Below, piece by piece: positions 1-8,454 of a stretch of 38,911 bases of DNA. The stretch covers positions 1-38,911 of the forward strand of contig JBGTLW010000168.1 in the NCBI GenBank assembly GCA_041743835.1. The letters are read 5' to 3'. The DNA is from JBGTLW01 sp041743835. GTDB lineage: Bacteria; Planctomycetota; Phycisphaerae; Phycisphaerales; Phycisphaeraceae. Made by a program: the position numbers and the translations under genes. Numbering within the stretch: position 1 is the stretch's first letter; every line of letters starts with the position of its first letter. The notes under the pieces are model-generated. The model was not told the DNA's origin, did not search any database, and saw only the letters and a list, made by a program, of their open reading frames with translations.

Positions 1-46
<46 letters not shown>

Positions 47-69
47 GACGGGGAGAAGTACGGTGGCGT

Positions 70-83
70 CGGGCTTAAGCCCG
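70..83. repeat. Perfect palindrome CGGGCTTAAGCCCG
   Basis: A 14-base perfect palindrome. A close relative, GCGGGCTTGAGCCCGC, lies at 132-147 and forms the same stem with a TG loop. Two copies within 80 bases in non-coding DNA suggest a dispersed short palindromic element, not a single operator. Confidence 0.65.
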
Positions 84-131
84 GCGTGGTGGGGCCGGGG
101 GCCGGCGGGGGCGGGCCGGAGTCCGCTGGGT

Positions 132-147
132 GCGGGCTTGAGCCCGC
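132..147. repeat. Second GGGCTT-type palindrome
   Basis: GCGGGCT and AGCCCGC form a seven-pair stem around TG. It is related to the palindrome at 70-83. Confidence 0.6.
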
Positions 148-533
148 CGACAGCGGGGTTAAGCACGATGTTTCCGGACACAAGCCTCTTCACTCCCATC
201 ACCCTGTGCCCGGACGGAAGTGTGGATCGCGGGAGCGTGGATCAGCACGGCCGGGCGGCTGCGGGCGTTATCAGGACGCACGGGTCAGGCCGATCGGCGA
301 GGGATGGTATGCACGGGGTGTTCTGTGTCTGTCCCTTGCCACGGAAGATCGGCACCTCCCATGCTGGCGGCTGTGCTCCAAGCCACCCCTACCGTTTTCC
401 AATCCGGCACAGGCAGCGCAGAAGAGGAAGCGAGCGTGCAACGGCATCATGCAAATTCGCACATGATCGAAACTGCGTTAGCCGTGCGATGATGGGAAGG
501 CGTCGGCCTCTGCCTGGACGACCCCCTCCCGGT

Positions 534-578
534 ACCAGTGGTAGCCAATAATGCGTCAAACGGTGGGCTGCCACTGGT
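534..578. repeat. Hairpin with 13-base arms
   Basis: ACCAGTGGTAGCC at 534-546 and GGCTGCCACTGGT at 566-578 are inverted copies with one mismatch, separated by 19 bases. Only three T follow, so it is a weak terminator candidate; it could equally be a small palindromic repeat. Confidence 0.55.
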
Positions 579-694
579 TTGCGTCACGCGGGCACGCTAA
601 CATCGTAGTAACCAAACCGCTCTTGCGGCCAATAATAAGTCGAACCACGGGATCGTGTTGATCCCGAAACCTTTTTTCTCCGAAGGAGAACCCC

Positions 695-1147
695 ATGTTG
701 CGCAGCCTGCTGACCCCGTTTGCAATGTTCCTGGCCCTGACCCTGATTGCCTTACCCACGCTTGCCCAAGACGAGAAGGCCCCCAAAGAAGCCAAGCCCA
801 AGGCCACCCGTGTGAGCGGCGTCGCGACATCGGTCGGCGATGCGTCGGTCACCATCCAGCCGAAGAAGGAAGGCTCAGAAGCCGTCACCGTCACGGCCGA
901 TGACAAGACCGCCGTGAAGGTCGATGGCAAGGCCGCGACCCTCGCGGATATCAAGGTAGGCTACACCGTCAACGCGATGGTCGTGGGCGACGGGGCCGCG
1001 ACGAAGATCGATGCGTTCTCTCCCGAGGAAACCGCACGCAAGGCTGAGGAAGCCGCGAAGAAGAAGGCCGAGCGCGACGCTGCGAAGGGCGATGGCGAAG
1101 GCAAGAAGAAGGACAAGGACGACGCTGGCGACGGCGACGGCATGTAA
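695..1147 (+). CDS. Small secreted protein with charged C-terminal tail
   Basis: Protein of 150 residues of unknown function. Residues 1-24 form a clear signal peptide ending at LPTLAQ, so export is likely. Residues 35-110 look like a small beta-rich domain with alternating Val/Thr (VSGVATSVGDASVTIQ), similar in style to DUF5666- or OB-like secreted domains, but no family is recognised with certainty. From about residue 110 the chain becomes a lysine/glutamate/alanine-rich helix followed by a Lys/Asp/Gly tail, probably disordered. The start is well supported: GGAG lies seven bases before the ATG. A strong terminator at 1265-1292 follows, so it appears to be a single-gene transcript. Confidence 0.8.
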   Translation: MLRSLLTPFAMFLALTLIALPTLAQDEKAPKEAKPKATRVSGVATSVGDASVTIQPKKEGSEAVTVTADDKTAVKVDGKAATLADIKVGYTVNAMVVGDGAATKIDAFSPEETARKAEEAAKKKAERDAAKGDGEGKKKDKDDAGDGDGM

Positions 1148-1190
1148 GACCCGGACCGCTCCGGTGTGAAGGTCCACACCAAATGTGACC

Positions 1191-1245
1191 CTCCCCCCCC
1201 GGAAGTGCCCCGGAAGTGTCCCGGAAGTGTCCCGGAAGCTTCCCC
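1191..1245. repeat. 11-base tandem repeat, CCCCGGAAGTG core
   Basis: After a run of eight C, the units GGAAGTGCCCC, GGAAGTGTCCC, GGAAGTGTCCC and GGAAGCTTCCCC follow one another. The period is 11, so the repeat does not keep a reading frame, which fits a non-coding position. It shares the CCCC(C)GGAA core with the 12-base repeats at 1551-1586 and 23041-23076. Confidence 0.8.
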
Positions 1246-1264
1246 AGAATAGCCCCCACGAACG

Positions 1265-1292
1265 CCCCCGGACTCCCGTCCGGGGGTTTTTT
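1265..1292 (+). terminator. Rho-independent terminator
   Basis: CCCCCGGAC and GTCCGGGGG form a nine-pair perfect stem around the loop TCCC, followed directly by six T. It ends the transcript of the small secreted protein. Because it lies upstream of the comEC body, it argues against a comEC start at 1216. Confidence 0.85.
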
Positions 1293-1347
1293 CGTGCCGC
1301 CCGAACCGCCCCGCCATCACATCGCACCGCGAAGTATCATCATCCGC

Positions 1348-4008
1348 GTGGACCAGCCACGAGCAGCGATTCTGGAGCATCCCGGCGACGTGGTATCCCG
1401 CGCGCCGGGTTGGACGCCGGGCATCCATGCGTGGGCGATCGGCATGGTGGCTGGCCTTGCGGCTGGCGCGGCGTGGAGCGTCACGTGGGTGTGGCTTGTC
1501 GGGGCCACGGTGTGTGCGGTGGTCATGTTCGCGTGGTCACGAAGCAATCGCCCCCGGACCTGCCCCCGGAACCGCCCCCGGAACCGTCCCCGTCCCCGGG
1601 CCGTCGCCTCCTGGGGGTGGCTGGCGTTTATCCTGCTGTCCGCGGCGTACATGTCCGTGCGCGAGCACCGCGTGCCCATGCACTCCATCGAGCGTTACCT
1701 GGGCACGGTGCCGGCGCTGCAGCGGGTGCAGGGCGTCATCGAGGGGCCGAGCAAGATCGCGTCGCCCCGGCGTGGGCACTTCGGCGACTTTACTTACAAG
1801 AAACCCGACACGTTCTTCGTCCTGCGCGTGGAGCGGATCGCTGTGGCTGTCAGCGCGGATGAGGACACACCCGACGACGGGCTGCGGCCAGGGCTGGACT
1901 GGTCCCCCGCAGCCGGCCGACTGCTTTGCAGGATTGATGAAGCGGAGCCCAACCTCATTCCGGGGCAGCGCATCGAAGCGGCGGGTTGGGCCGCGTCGTT
2001 CCGTGGCCCGGTGAACCCCGGCGAGAAGGACTTCCGAGCCGCGATGAAGCAGCGCGGCATCGCGGGCAGGATCACACTCCAGAACCGCAACAACTGGCAC
2101 CCCGTCCACGCCACGCCTCGGTCGGCCAGCGGCGCGCTCGGTGCTGCGGCCGACTGGGGCAACGCTTGCTTCGATCAGTTCGATCGCCTGCGGCAAGCCT
2201 TCGCCCATGCCGCGGGTCATGCGCTGGCGATCGGGATGCGCGGCGACCCGGAGGTCCTTGCGCTGCTCAACCGCGTGGTGTTGGGTCAGAGTTCCGAAGA
2301 GCTCAGCGACCTGGAGGGTGAGTTCAAGCGGGTCGGCATGGCGCATCTTCTTGCGATCAGCGGGGCGCATCTGGGTGTGCTGCTGGGCTTGACGTGGCTG
2401 CTGTTGAAAGTGCTTGGCGTTTCGCCGAGCCAGTCGTGCGTGCTCGTGCTGGCGTTGCTTGGGCTGTACCTGCTTGCGGTGCCGGTGCGTGTGCCCGTGG
2501 CAAGGTCGGCGCTGATGGCGGTGCTGCTGCTGGGCGGGTATGCCCTGGGTCGCGGCCCCAGTGCCGAGCACCGCCTTGCTGCGGCGATGATCCTGGTGCT
2601 GATGTGGCGGCCGGCGGACCTGTTTGATGCGGGGTTTCAGTTGAGTTTTGTCACGGTCTGGGCGCTGATCCGTTACACCCCGACGGTGAGCCAATGGCTC
2701 TGGCCCAAGCCGCCGCTGGAGCCGGTGGAGTTGGGCGTGCGAAAGCTCATGCGCAGCGTCGTCGATGCGCAGGCGGTGAGCATCGTGGCGTTCGCGGCCG
2801 CGGGCCCGATCGTGGCTTATCACTTCCAGCTCATCAGCCCGCTGGCTGCGGCGCTGTCCTTTGCTGCGCTGCCGGTGTTCGTGGGCCTGCTTGGGATCGG
2901 TTATGTCAAAGCACTGGTGGGCATCGCGCTGCCCACGCTGTCGTGGTGGTTGGCTGAGCCTTTGCTATGGTTCGGGCGGGCGCTGGCGTTTTTGGTTCGC
3001 AAGGTCGATCAACTGCCCGGCTCGTCTGTCGAGCTGGCGACCCGGCCAAGCGCGTGGTGGATCGTCGCGATTCTGGCGATGGGGGCGGCACTGGGGCAGG
3101 GCTGGCTGCGTGGCCGACGCCTTGCGCCCCTCTGTGCCGCGGGCTTGATTGTGCTGTGCATGGCGATGGAGCAGCAGCCACATATCGTGGCCTTCCTTCG
3201 GGGCAAACCGCAGCCCGCCATCCGGCTCTACACTTTTTCGGTGGGTGATGGGTCGTGTCACGTCGTCGTCGCCGGCAGCCACGTGCTCATGTTCGACTGC
3301 GGGTCGCAGAACTACCCGCTCATCGGCAGGCGCTCGGTGGTCCCCGGCCTGCGTGCCATCGGCGTGCGGAAGATCGACACGCTCATCATCTCGCACAGCG
3401 ACTTGGACCACTTCGGCGGCGTGCTGGATGTCGTGGAGAATGTCAGAGTCGCGCGCATCCTCGTCCCGCCACAACTCCTGGCCAACGCGCAGAGCGAGGA
3501 AGAAGGCACCACCGCGTTCCTCTTGGCTGAGCTGAGTCGCCGGAATATCCCCGTCGAGCCAATTTATCGCGGCTGGCACTCGAACCAGGGCGATGTCACA
3601 TTCAGGGTTCACTGGCCGACGCCGGATTTCGTCGCCCAGCGCAACAACGACACGTCGGTGGTCCTGCGGATTACTGCGGACCGGGCCAGCCTCCTGCTGG
3701 TCGGCGACATCGAGGGCCAGGCCATGCACGCGCTGCTCGCATCGGGCGACGATCTGACCGCCAGCGTCATGGAGCTGCCTCACCACGGCAGCTTTGTGGA
3801 GGGCGCCTCCCCCGCTTTTCTGGCGGCGGTGGCGCCAAGCATCGTGCTTCAATCCTCGGGCATGCGCAGCGCGATCGACGACCCGTGGGCCGCCCCACTC
3901 GAAGCGCATCATGTCCGTCGAATGGTCACCGACATGCTGGGGATGATCCATTTAAACCTACACGCGGACGGCAGCATCGAGACACAGTCGTTCCTGCCCC
4001 CGGAGTGA
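1348..4008 (+). CDS. comEC: ComEC/Rec2 family DNA uptake channel
   Basis: Inner-membrane channel protein that carries one strand of incoming DNA into the cytoplasm in natural competence. About 886 residues, normal for the long ComEC form. In order: an N-terminal hydrophobic DUF4131 part with an OB-like segment; the competence core with many membrane helices (about residues 290-590, including HLLAISGAHLGVLLGL); and a C-terminal metallo-beta-lactamase domain. That domain has the intact HxDxDH motif (SHSDLDHFGG, first His near residue 683), GDIEG, and HHGS near residue 812. The frame is open from 1216, but that start lies before a terminator; GTG at 1348 is chosen, with ATG at 1444 as an alternative. 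Neither has a strong ribosome site. A Pro/Arg repeat is inserted in the first loop (DNA 1551-1586). No other competence gene is visible. Confidence 0.9.
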   Translation: MDQPRAAILEHPGDVVSRAPGWTPGIHAWAIGMVAGLAAGAAWSVTWVWLVGATVCAVVMFAWSRSNRPRTCPRNRPRNRPRPRAVASWGWLAFILLSAAYMSVREHRVPMHSIERYLGTVPALQRVQGVIEGPSKIASPRRGHFGDFTYKKPDTFFVLRVERIAVAVSADEDTPDDGLRPGLDWSPAAGRLLCRIDEAEPNLIPGQRIEAAGWAASFRGPVNPGEKDFRAAMKQRGIAGRITLQNRNNWHPVHATPRSASGALGAAADWGNACFDQFDRLRQAFAHAAGHALAIGMRGDPEVLALLNRVVLGQSSEELSDLEGEFKRVGMAHLLAISGAHLGVLLGLTWLLLKVLGVSPSQSCVLVLALLGLYLLAVPVRVPVARSALMAVLLLGGYALGRGPSAEHRLAAAMILVLMWRPADLFDAGFQLSFVTVWALIRYTPTVSQWLWPKPPLEPVELGVRKLMRSVVDAQAVSIVAFAAAGPIVAYHFQLISPLAAALSFAALPVFVGLLGIGYVKALVGIALPTLSWWLAEPLLWFGRALAFLVRKVDQLPGSSVELATRPSAWWIVAILAMGAALGQGWLRGRRLAPLCAAGLIVLCMAMEQQPHIVAFLRGKPQPAIRLYTFSVGDGSCHVVVAGSHVLMFDCGSQNYPLIGRRSVVPGLRAIGVRKIDTLIISHSDLDHFGGVLDVVENVRVARILVPPQLLANAQSEEEGTTAFLLAELSRRNIPVEPIYRGWHSNQGDVTFRVHWPTPDFVAQRNNDTSVVLRITADRASLLLVGDIEGQAMHALLASGDDLTASVMELPHHGSFVEGASPAFLAAVAPSIVLQSSGMRSAIDDPWAAPLEAHHVRRMVTDMLGMIHLNLHADGSIETQSFLPPE
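1551..1586 (+). repeat. 12-base tandem repeat inside comEC
   Basis: Three units, CCCCCGGACCTG, CCCCCGGAACCG and CCCCCGGAACCG, followed by a degenerate C-rich unit. The period of 12 keeps the frame and encodes PRTC-PRNR-PRNR-PRPR in a loop between the first membrane segments of ComEC. It has the same core as the repeats at 1191-1245 and 23041-23076. Confidence 0.85.
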
Positions 4009-4021
4009 AAACCTGCTCCAA

Positions 4022-4127
4022 CAGAGCCGCGACCGTCAGGAAGCGGTGTTTTGACGCCTTTGTGTTAATATCACAGTGAATAGCCATTGAACATGAGAGG
4101 CACCGCTTCCTGACGGGCGCGGCTCTG
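4022..4127. repeat. REP-like 27-base inverted repeat between convergent genes
   Basis: The arm at 4022-4048 begins CAGAGCCGCGACCG, and the arm at 4101-4127 is its reverse complement with one mismatch in 27; the spacer of 52 bases is AT-richer. It occupies nearly the whole gap between comEC and the convergent anti-sigma gene. It could act as a bidirectional terminator or be two head-to-head copies of a dispersed repeat. I recall similar GAGCCGCGACCGT elements from planctomycete genomes, but could not check this here. Confidence 0.85.
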
Positions 4128-4143
4128 ATAAGGCACACGGCGC

Positions 4144-5970
4144 TTACTCCGCGGGGGCCGGTTCTTCGATCACTTCCAAGGCAGCGTTAGGTGCTGGGGT
4201 GGACGCGTCTGCGGGTTCCACCAATCTGGCGCGGCCAGCGACGCGAGACTCCCGGATCACCACCGGCAGCACAACCCGGCCACGATCGGACAGCACCAGC
4301 GGGGTGCTGCTAGCCAGCGGGAGCTGATTGCCCAGCACCGATCCCCAATCAAACGCGTTGACCTCGGCCAGGAACAGATCGTCTGACTTCATCCTGTCGG
4401 TTGCTGCTTCAGGCAAAACATTGGGAGAATCAGACGCATCGGCGGCCTCCATGTCGGCTACCTGTGCAGAAGCCCGCGAATCAACCGGGGCTTGCCGGGC
4501 GGTCTCTTGCGTGGCGTCGGCGAGTTCGGCCGCGCGCTCCTGCTTCGCCATAAGCCCGCGATCATTGCTATTACCATCGTTCTTGGCGACGGCGTCCACT
4601 GCTTGTCTTCGAGCGAAAGTGCCATCATCTTCAAGGGCGACGCTATCGTCCGCGAAGTCCGGCATCGCAGAGGGCTCCAACTCTCTGGCGACCGAGGGAG
4701 CTAACCCCCCGTCCTTCGCAAGCCCGGCCTCTGATTCGTGGCTTTGCTCGGAGGGGGCAGCCGGGCGGACGACCGACGCGGGCTCAGAGGGCTGAGCCTT
4801 GGAAGCGATGCTTGTGTGGTCACGTCCCAGCCCAGCCGCCGCACCGGGCGCAGCTGCCTGGCCGCGCTGCGCGTGGTCCACCGCCCGCTTCACCTCGGCC
4901 AGCGCCAGGCGTTGGGGCTGCTGGGACTGGATGATGTTTGCGGTTTGCCGACCATCACGGCTGCGGTTCATGTACGACATCAGCTCGGGGACCTGCTCAT
5001 TGTCGATCACGACGCAGAACACCGTGTCACCCGGCTCGAGGTGATAGGCGTCCATTTCTGCACGCTTGGCGGAGGCAAGTTTGCCATCATCATCTGCTCG
5101 GGCGGAGTCCGCTTCCGCTAAGCGAAAGTCGCTTTGCCCAAATCCGATCAACGCATCGTCCGCGGAGACGATCTGGACATCGTTGCGTGCGAACCAGGTG
5201 TGGAGCTCGCGTGTTGTTTCCGCGGCGTTGTCGGAGATCACCTCGATCTGCACATTCGTCTGATCGCGGTCGGGCAGGCTCAGCGCAAACTGGCCGGGTC
5301 CACCAGCAACCTGCGCAGCATTGAGCGTGGTTTCGGATTCGGCAGCCTCAACAAGCGGGTCAGCAAAGGCGCGGTCATCCGCGCGTGCGAGCGTATCCAT
5401 CGGTGCGGCAGCCGTGTCACCGGACCCGATGGCCGACAGCGCATCGCGAGCAGCCATGTCGATCTTGTCCAGGTCCGCCAGCGCGAGACGTTCGGCTTCC
5501 TTTGCGTCTGCGGATTCGGTGGCATTGGTGACGGCCGGGCCATTGCCCCAGAGTTCGGGGTCGGCCTCTTCCAGGAGGGACGACTCGGTGAGCATGATGA
5601 TGACGACCGAGGCCGCAAACGCGAGTGCAGCGGCGATGCCGGTGTAGGAGGCGACGCGCAGCAATCGTGGGCCGATGCGCATGCGGTGGCGTTGGGCGGC
5701 GACTTCGATGGGGTCGGTCGCCTCATCCACCGGGGCCTCGCCCAGCAGCATCTGCCGTTCCATGCCAACCAAAAGGTCATCGACGACGGGGACAGGCACC
5801 GGCTCGTGCGGCATGGAGCGCAGGGCCTTGCGATCCGCCTTCATCGCCTCGATCAGCCGACGCAGCTTCGGGTCGGAAGCGAGCATCGCATCGACACGGG
5901 CCATGCCCTCGGGGGGCAGATCGCCTTCGATGAAGTCAATGAGTTGTTCGTGGTCGTAGTTCGCCTGCAT
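4144..5970 (-). CDS. Membrane anti-sigma factor, zinc-free N-terminus
   Basis: Protein of 608 residues. Residues 1-55 (YDHEQLIDFIEGDLPPEGMA) match the start of anti-sigma domains of the zf-HC2/ASD kind, but there is no Cys pair, so no zinc site. One membrane helix lies at about 109-128. The remaining 480 residues should be outside the cytoplasm. They include a folded stretch (about 230-350, FALSLPDRDQTNVQIEVIS) and a long Ala/Glu/Asp-rich, probably disordered part. The gene begins 34 bases after the stop of the ECF sigma factor gene on the same strand, so it very likely binds that sigma factor. Start ATG at 5970 has no strong ribosome site, suggesting translation coupled to the upstream gene. 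The signal it senses is unknown. Confidence 0.75.
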   Translation of the reverse strand: MQANYDHEQLIDFIEGDLPPEGMARVDAMLASDPKLRRLIEAMKADRKALRSMPHEPVPVPVVDDLLVGMERQMLLGEAPVDEATDPIEVAAQRHRMRIGPRLLRVASYTGIAAALAFAASVVIIMLTESSLLEEADPELWGNGPAVTNATESADAKEAERLALADLDKIDMAARDALSAIGSGDTAAAPMDTLARADDRAFADPLVEAAESETTLNAAQVAGGPGQFALSLPDRDQTNVQIEVISDNAAETTRELHTWFARNDVQIVSADDALIGFGQSDFRLAEADSARADDDGKLASAKRAEMDAYHLEPGDTVFCVVIDNEQVPELMSYMNRSRDGRQTANIIQSQQPQRLALAEVKRAVDHAQRGQAAAPGAAAGLGRDHTSIASKAQPSEPASVVRPAAPSEQSHESEAGLAKDGGLAPSVARELEPSAMPDFADDSVALEDDGTFARRQAVDAVAKNDGNSNDRGLMAKQERAAELADATQETARQAPVDSRASAQVADMEAADASDSPNVLPEAATDRMKSDDLFLAEVNAFDWGSVLGNQLPLASSTPLVLSDRGRVVLPVVIRESRVAGRARLVEPADASTPAPNAALEVIEEPAPAE

Positions 5971-6004
5971 GGTGGTTTGTCAGCCCGTCCGCATCCTTGG
6001 GTGT

Positions 6005-6661
6005 TTATCGGCGTGCCTCTTGTGCGTCAGTCGATGCGGGCACCGCTGCGGGCCCGCGGTCCAGCCGCTCCATCTCCTGACGCAGCGCCAACCTGGCGCG
6101 GAACAGCCGGCTCTTGACCGTGCCCAGCGGGATCTCCAGAGCCTCGGCGACCTGATGATAGTCGTGGCCCTCGAGGTCTCGCAGCACGATCACCGCTCGG
6201 AACTGCTCGTCGATCCGGGCCAGCGCGGCCCGCAGTTGTTCGATCATCTCACTATGTTCGACGCGTGAGACCGGCCCGGGTTCCGCGTGATCCGCGAGAC
6301 GGTGGCGAAGCATCGATCCGGGGCCATCGTCGTCCTCAGACCCGTTGGATGAGGCCTCCAGGCTGGTGGTCTTGCGGAGCTTCCGCTTGCGGAGGTGAGA
6401 AATCGCCTGATTCATGACGATCCGGGTGGACCATGTCGAAAATCGGGCGTCGCCCCGGAAGCTGGCGACGTTCTGGATGATCTTGAGCATCGCCTCCTGG
6501 AGGACCTCGGCCGCGTCCTCCCGGTGGCTGACCATCCGCAGGCTCACGTTAAAAAGACGCCGCTCGTGCAGCCGCAACAGCGGCCCCAGCGCAGCGGAAT
6601 CCCCGGCCTGTACCAAGGCCACCAAGTCGCTGTCGTCGGCCTGGGTCATCCGGTCGGTCAT
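6005..6661 (-). CDS. ECF-type RNA polymerase sigma factor
   Basis: Small sigma-70 family protein of the ECF class. Region 2 is visible in the stretch from LVALVQAGDSAALGPLL to FSTWSTRIVMNQAISHLRK, and region 4 in FRAVIVLRDLEGHDYHQVAE followed by LEIPLGTVKSRLFRARLALR, the helix-turn-helix for the -35 element. A linker of about 45 polar residues joins them. The frame extends to 6733, but the conserved domain begins at MTQADDSDL; ATG at 6661 or 6649 is more likely, and a TACAAT-like -10 (minus strand, 6729-6724) would place transcription start after the 6733 codon. It forms an operon with the anti-sigma gene, which probably controls its activity. Its regulon cannot be read from this window. Confidence 0.9.
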   Translation of the reverse strand: MTDRMTQADDSDLVALVQAGDSAALGPLLRLHERRLFNVSLRMVSHREDAAEVLQEAMLKIIQNVASFRGDARFSTWSTRIVMNQAISHLRKRKLRKTTSLEASSNGSEDDDGPGSMLRHRLADHAEPGPVSRVEHSEMIEQLRAALARIDEQFRAVIVLRDLEGHDYHQVAEALEIPLGTVKSRLFRARLALRQEMERLDRGPAAVPASTDAQEARR

Positions 6662-6893
6662 CCTCGGTTCCGATTCAGGCCCGCGGGGCGTAATTCCGTT
6701 CACGCTGCGAGAGGGCACCTGCGATTGTAACATGCACGCAACCCGATACCCTGTGACGGCCCGCAGGCCCCTGCCAGCTTGGCCTCAAGACGCGAGTCAG
6801 GCCGGCCGGGCCACACGCGACCCGCGCAGCTTCCGCCTTACAGACGGCCCGGAACCGGTTTTATCTGCACGATCTCCCCACATAGAGAAGATT

Positions 6894-8330
6894 TTGGACC
6901 GCGACACCACCTACCAATCGCCCCTCGCCAGCCGCAATGCCTCGCCCCAGATGCAGTTGATCTGGTCGCCACGCACCAAGTTCACCACGTGGCGGCGGCT
7001 GTGGCTGGCGCTGGCCGAGGCAGAGGCCGAGTTGGGCCTGGACATCACCCCCGCACAACTGGACGAGCTCCGCGCCCACCTCGACGACATCGATTACGAC
7101 AACGCCGCGGCCTACGAAAAGAAGCTGCGGCACGACGTCATGGCCCACGTCCACGCGCTGGGCGATGTCGCGCCCACGGCCAGGCCCATCATCCACCTCG
7201 GCGCAACCAGCCAGTTTGTCGTCTGCAACACCGAGCTGCTGCAGGTCCGCCAGGCGTTGACGCTGGTGGCACACAAGTTGGCTGCGGCGATCGACCGGCT
7301 AGGAACCTTCGCCACGCAGTTCCGCGACCTGCCCACGCTGGGCTTCACGCACTACCAACCCGCCCAGCCCACGACCGTCGGCAAGCGGGCCACGCTCTGG
7401 GCCTACGACATGGCGATGGCGCTCGAGGAAGTCGAGCACCGGCTGGCGACCCTGCGCTTCCGGGGCGTCAAGGGAACCACGGGCACGCAGGCATCCTTCC
7501 TCGCGCTGTTCAATGGCGACCACGCGAAGGTCGATCAGTTGGATCGGCTGGTGACCAACAAGATGGGGTGGGCCGAGGACGCACGCTTCGCGGTGACGGG
7601 GCAGACATACCCGCGACTGACCGATGGCCTGATCGCGTCGAGCCTCGCGGCCGTGGCCGCGGCTTGCGCCAAGTTCGCCACCGACATCCGCCTGCTCGCC
7701 AACCGTAAGGAGATCGAAGAGCCATTCGAGAAGGACCAGATCGGCTCAAGCGCCATGGCGTACAAGCGGAACCCGATGCGCAGCGAGCGTATCTGTGGCC
7801 TGTCACGCTTTGTGATCGGGATGGTGCAGACGCCCTTTGTCACAGCCGCGGAGCAGTGGATGGAGCGGACGCTGGATGATTCGAGCTGCCGCCGTCTCAC
7901 ACTGCCCGAGCCGTTTCTCGCGATTGATGGCGTGCTGGACCTTGTCAACAATGTCTCGGCCGGGCTGGTGGTCTATGACAAAACGATCGCCGCGAACCTC
8001 TCGCGCGAGCTGCCCTTCATGGCCACGGAGAACATCCTGATGGCCGCGGTGCAGGCGGGTGGCGATCGTCAGGAACTGCACGAGGTGATCCGCGAGCACA
8101 GCCAGGCCGCAGCCCTCCGCGTCAAGTCCGACGGAGCGGAGAATGACCTGCTGGAGCGCATGAAAAGCGAGCCCGCGTTCCGCGGCATCGACCTCGATGC
8201 CCTGCTGGACCCCAAGGCCTTCATCGGCCGCGCCCCCGAGCAAGTGGACAGCTTCATCACCGAAGTCGTCGATCCCATACGCCACCGCTACCCCGACGCG
8301 ATGGGGTATGAAGGTGCGCTGAAAGTTTAA
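6894..8330 (+). CDS. purB: Adenylosuccinate lyase
   Basis: Enzyme of purine synthesis; it splits adenylosuccinate to AMP plus fumarate and the SAICAR intermediate to AICAR plus fumarate. About 478 residues in the fumarase/aspartase superfamily. The family signature SSAMAYKRNPMRSERI lies near residues 285-300 and holds the mobile catalytic-loop serine. HDVMAHVHAL and HLGATSQFVVCNTEL are the substrate-binding stretches, and GFTHYQPAQPTTVGKR carries the catalytic His region. The frame is open much further upstream, overlapping the divergent sigma gene; similarity to the family begins at TYQSPLASRNAS, so TTG at 6894, preceded by AGAGAAG, is chosen. ATG at 6732 is the alternative. Divergent from the sigma operon. 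Confidence 0.92.
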   Translation: MDRDTTYQSPLASRNASPQMQLIWSPRTKFTTWRRLWLALAEAEAELGLDITPAQLDELRAHLDDIDYDNAAAYEKKLRHDVMAHVHALGDVAPTARPIIHLGATSQFVVCNTELLQVRQALTLVAHKLAAAIDRLGTFATQFRDLPTLGFTHYQPAQPTTVGKRATLWAYDMAMALEEVEHRLATLRFRGVKGTTGTQASFLALFNGDHAKVDQLDRLVTNKMGWAEDARFAVTGQTYPRLTDGLIASSLAAVAAACAKFATDIRLLANRKEIEEPFEKDQIGSSAMAYKRNPMRSERICGLSRFVIGMVQTPFVTAAEQWMERTLDDSSCRRLTLPEPFLAIDGVLDLVNNVSAGLVVYDKTIAANLSRELPFMATENILMAAVQAGGDRQELHEVIREHSQAAALRVKSDGAENDLLERMKSEPAFRGIDLDALLDPKAFIGRAPEQVDSFITEVVDPIRHRYPDAMGYEGALKV

Positions 8331-8454
8331 TTCACGGTTGACGCGCAACGGCCGGCCCCGGAAGATGCAGAGACAATAGATATGCCGGTTGGTAGCCGGA
8401 TTCGGAATTTGCAGGCGGCTGGCGATCGAATCTCATACGCTAGAGGGCATTTTG

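Noticed and set aside
1216..1347. N-terminal extension of ComEC from ATG 1216
   Set aside because: It would begin in a tandem repeat and run through a perfect terminator hairpin; the residues are Pro/Arg-rich and unlike a ComEC start.
1537..2823. Minus-strand open frame of 428 codons across comEC
   Set aside because: Antisense shadow in GC-rich DNA; composition is Arg/His/Gln-rich and comEC is clear on the plus strand.
6414..6893. Long N-terminal extension of PurB
   Set aside because: It overlaps the divergent sigma gene in antisense and has no similarity to the family before TYQSPLASR.
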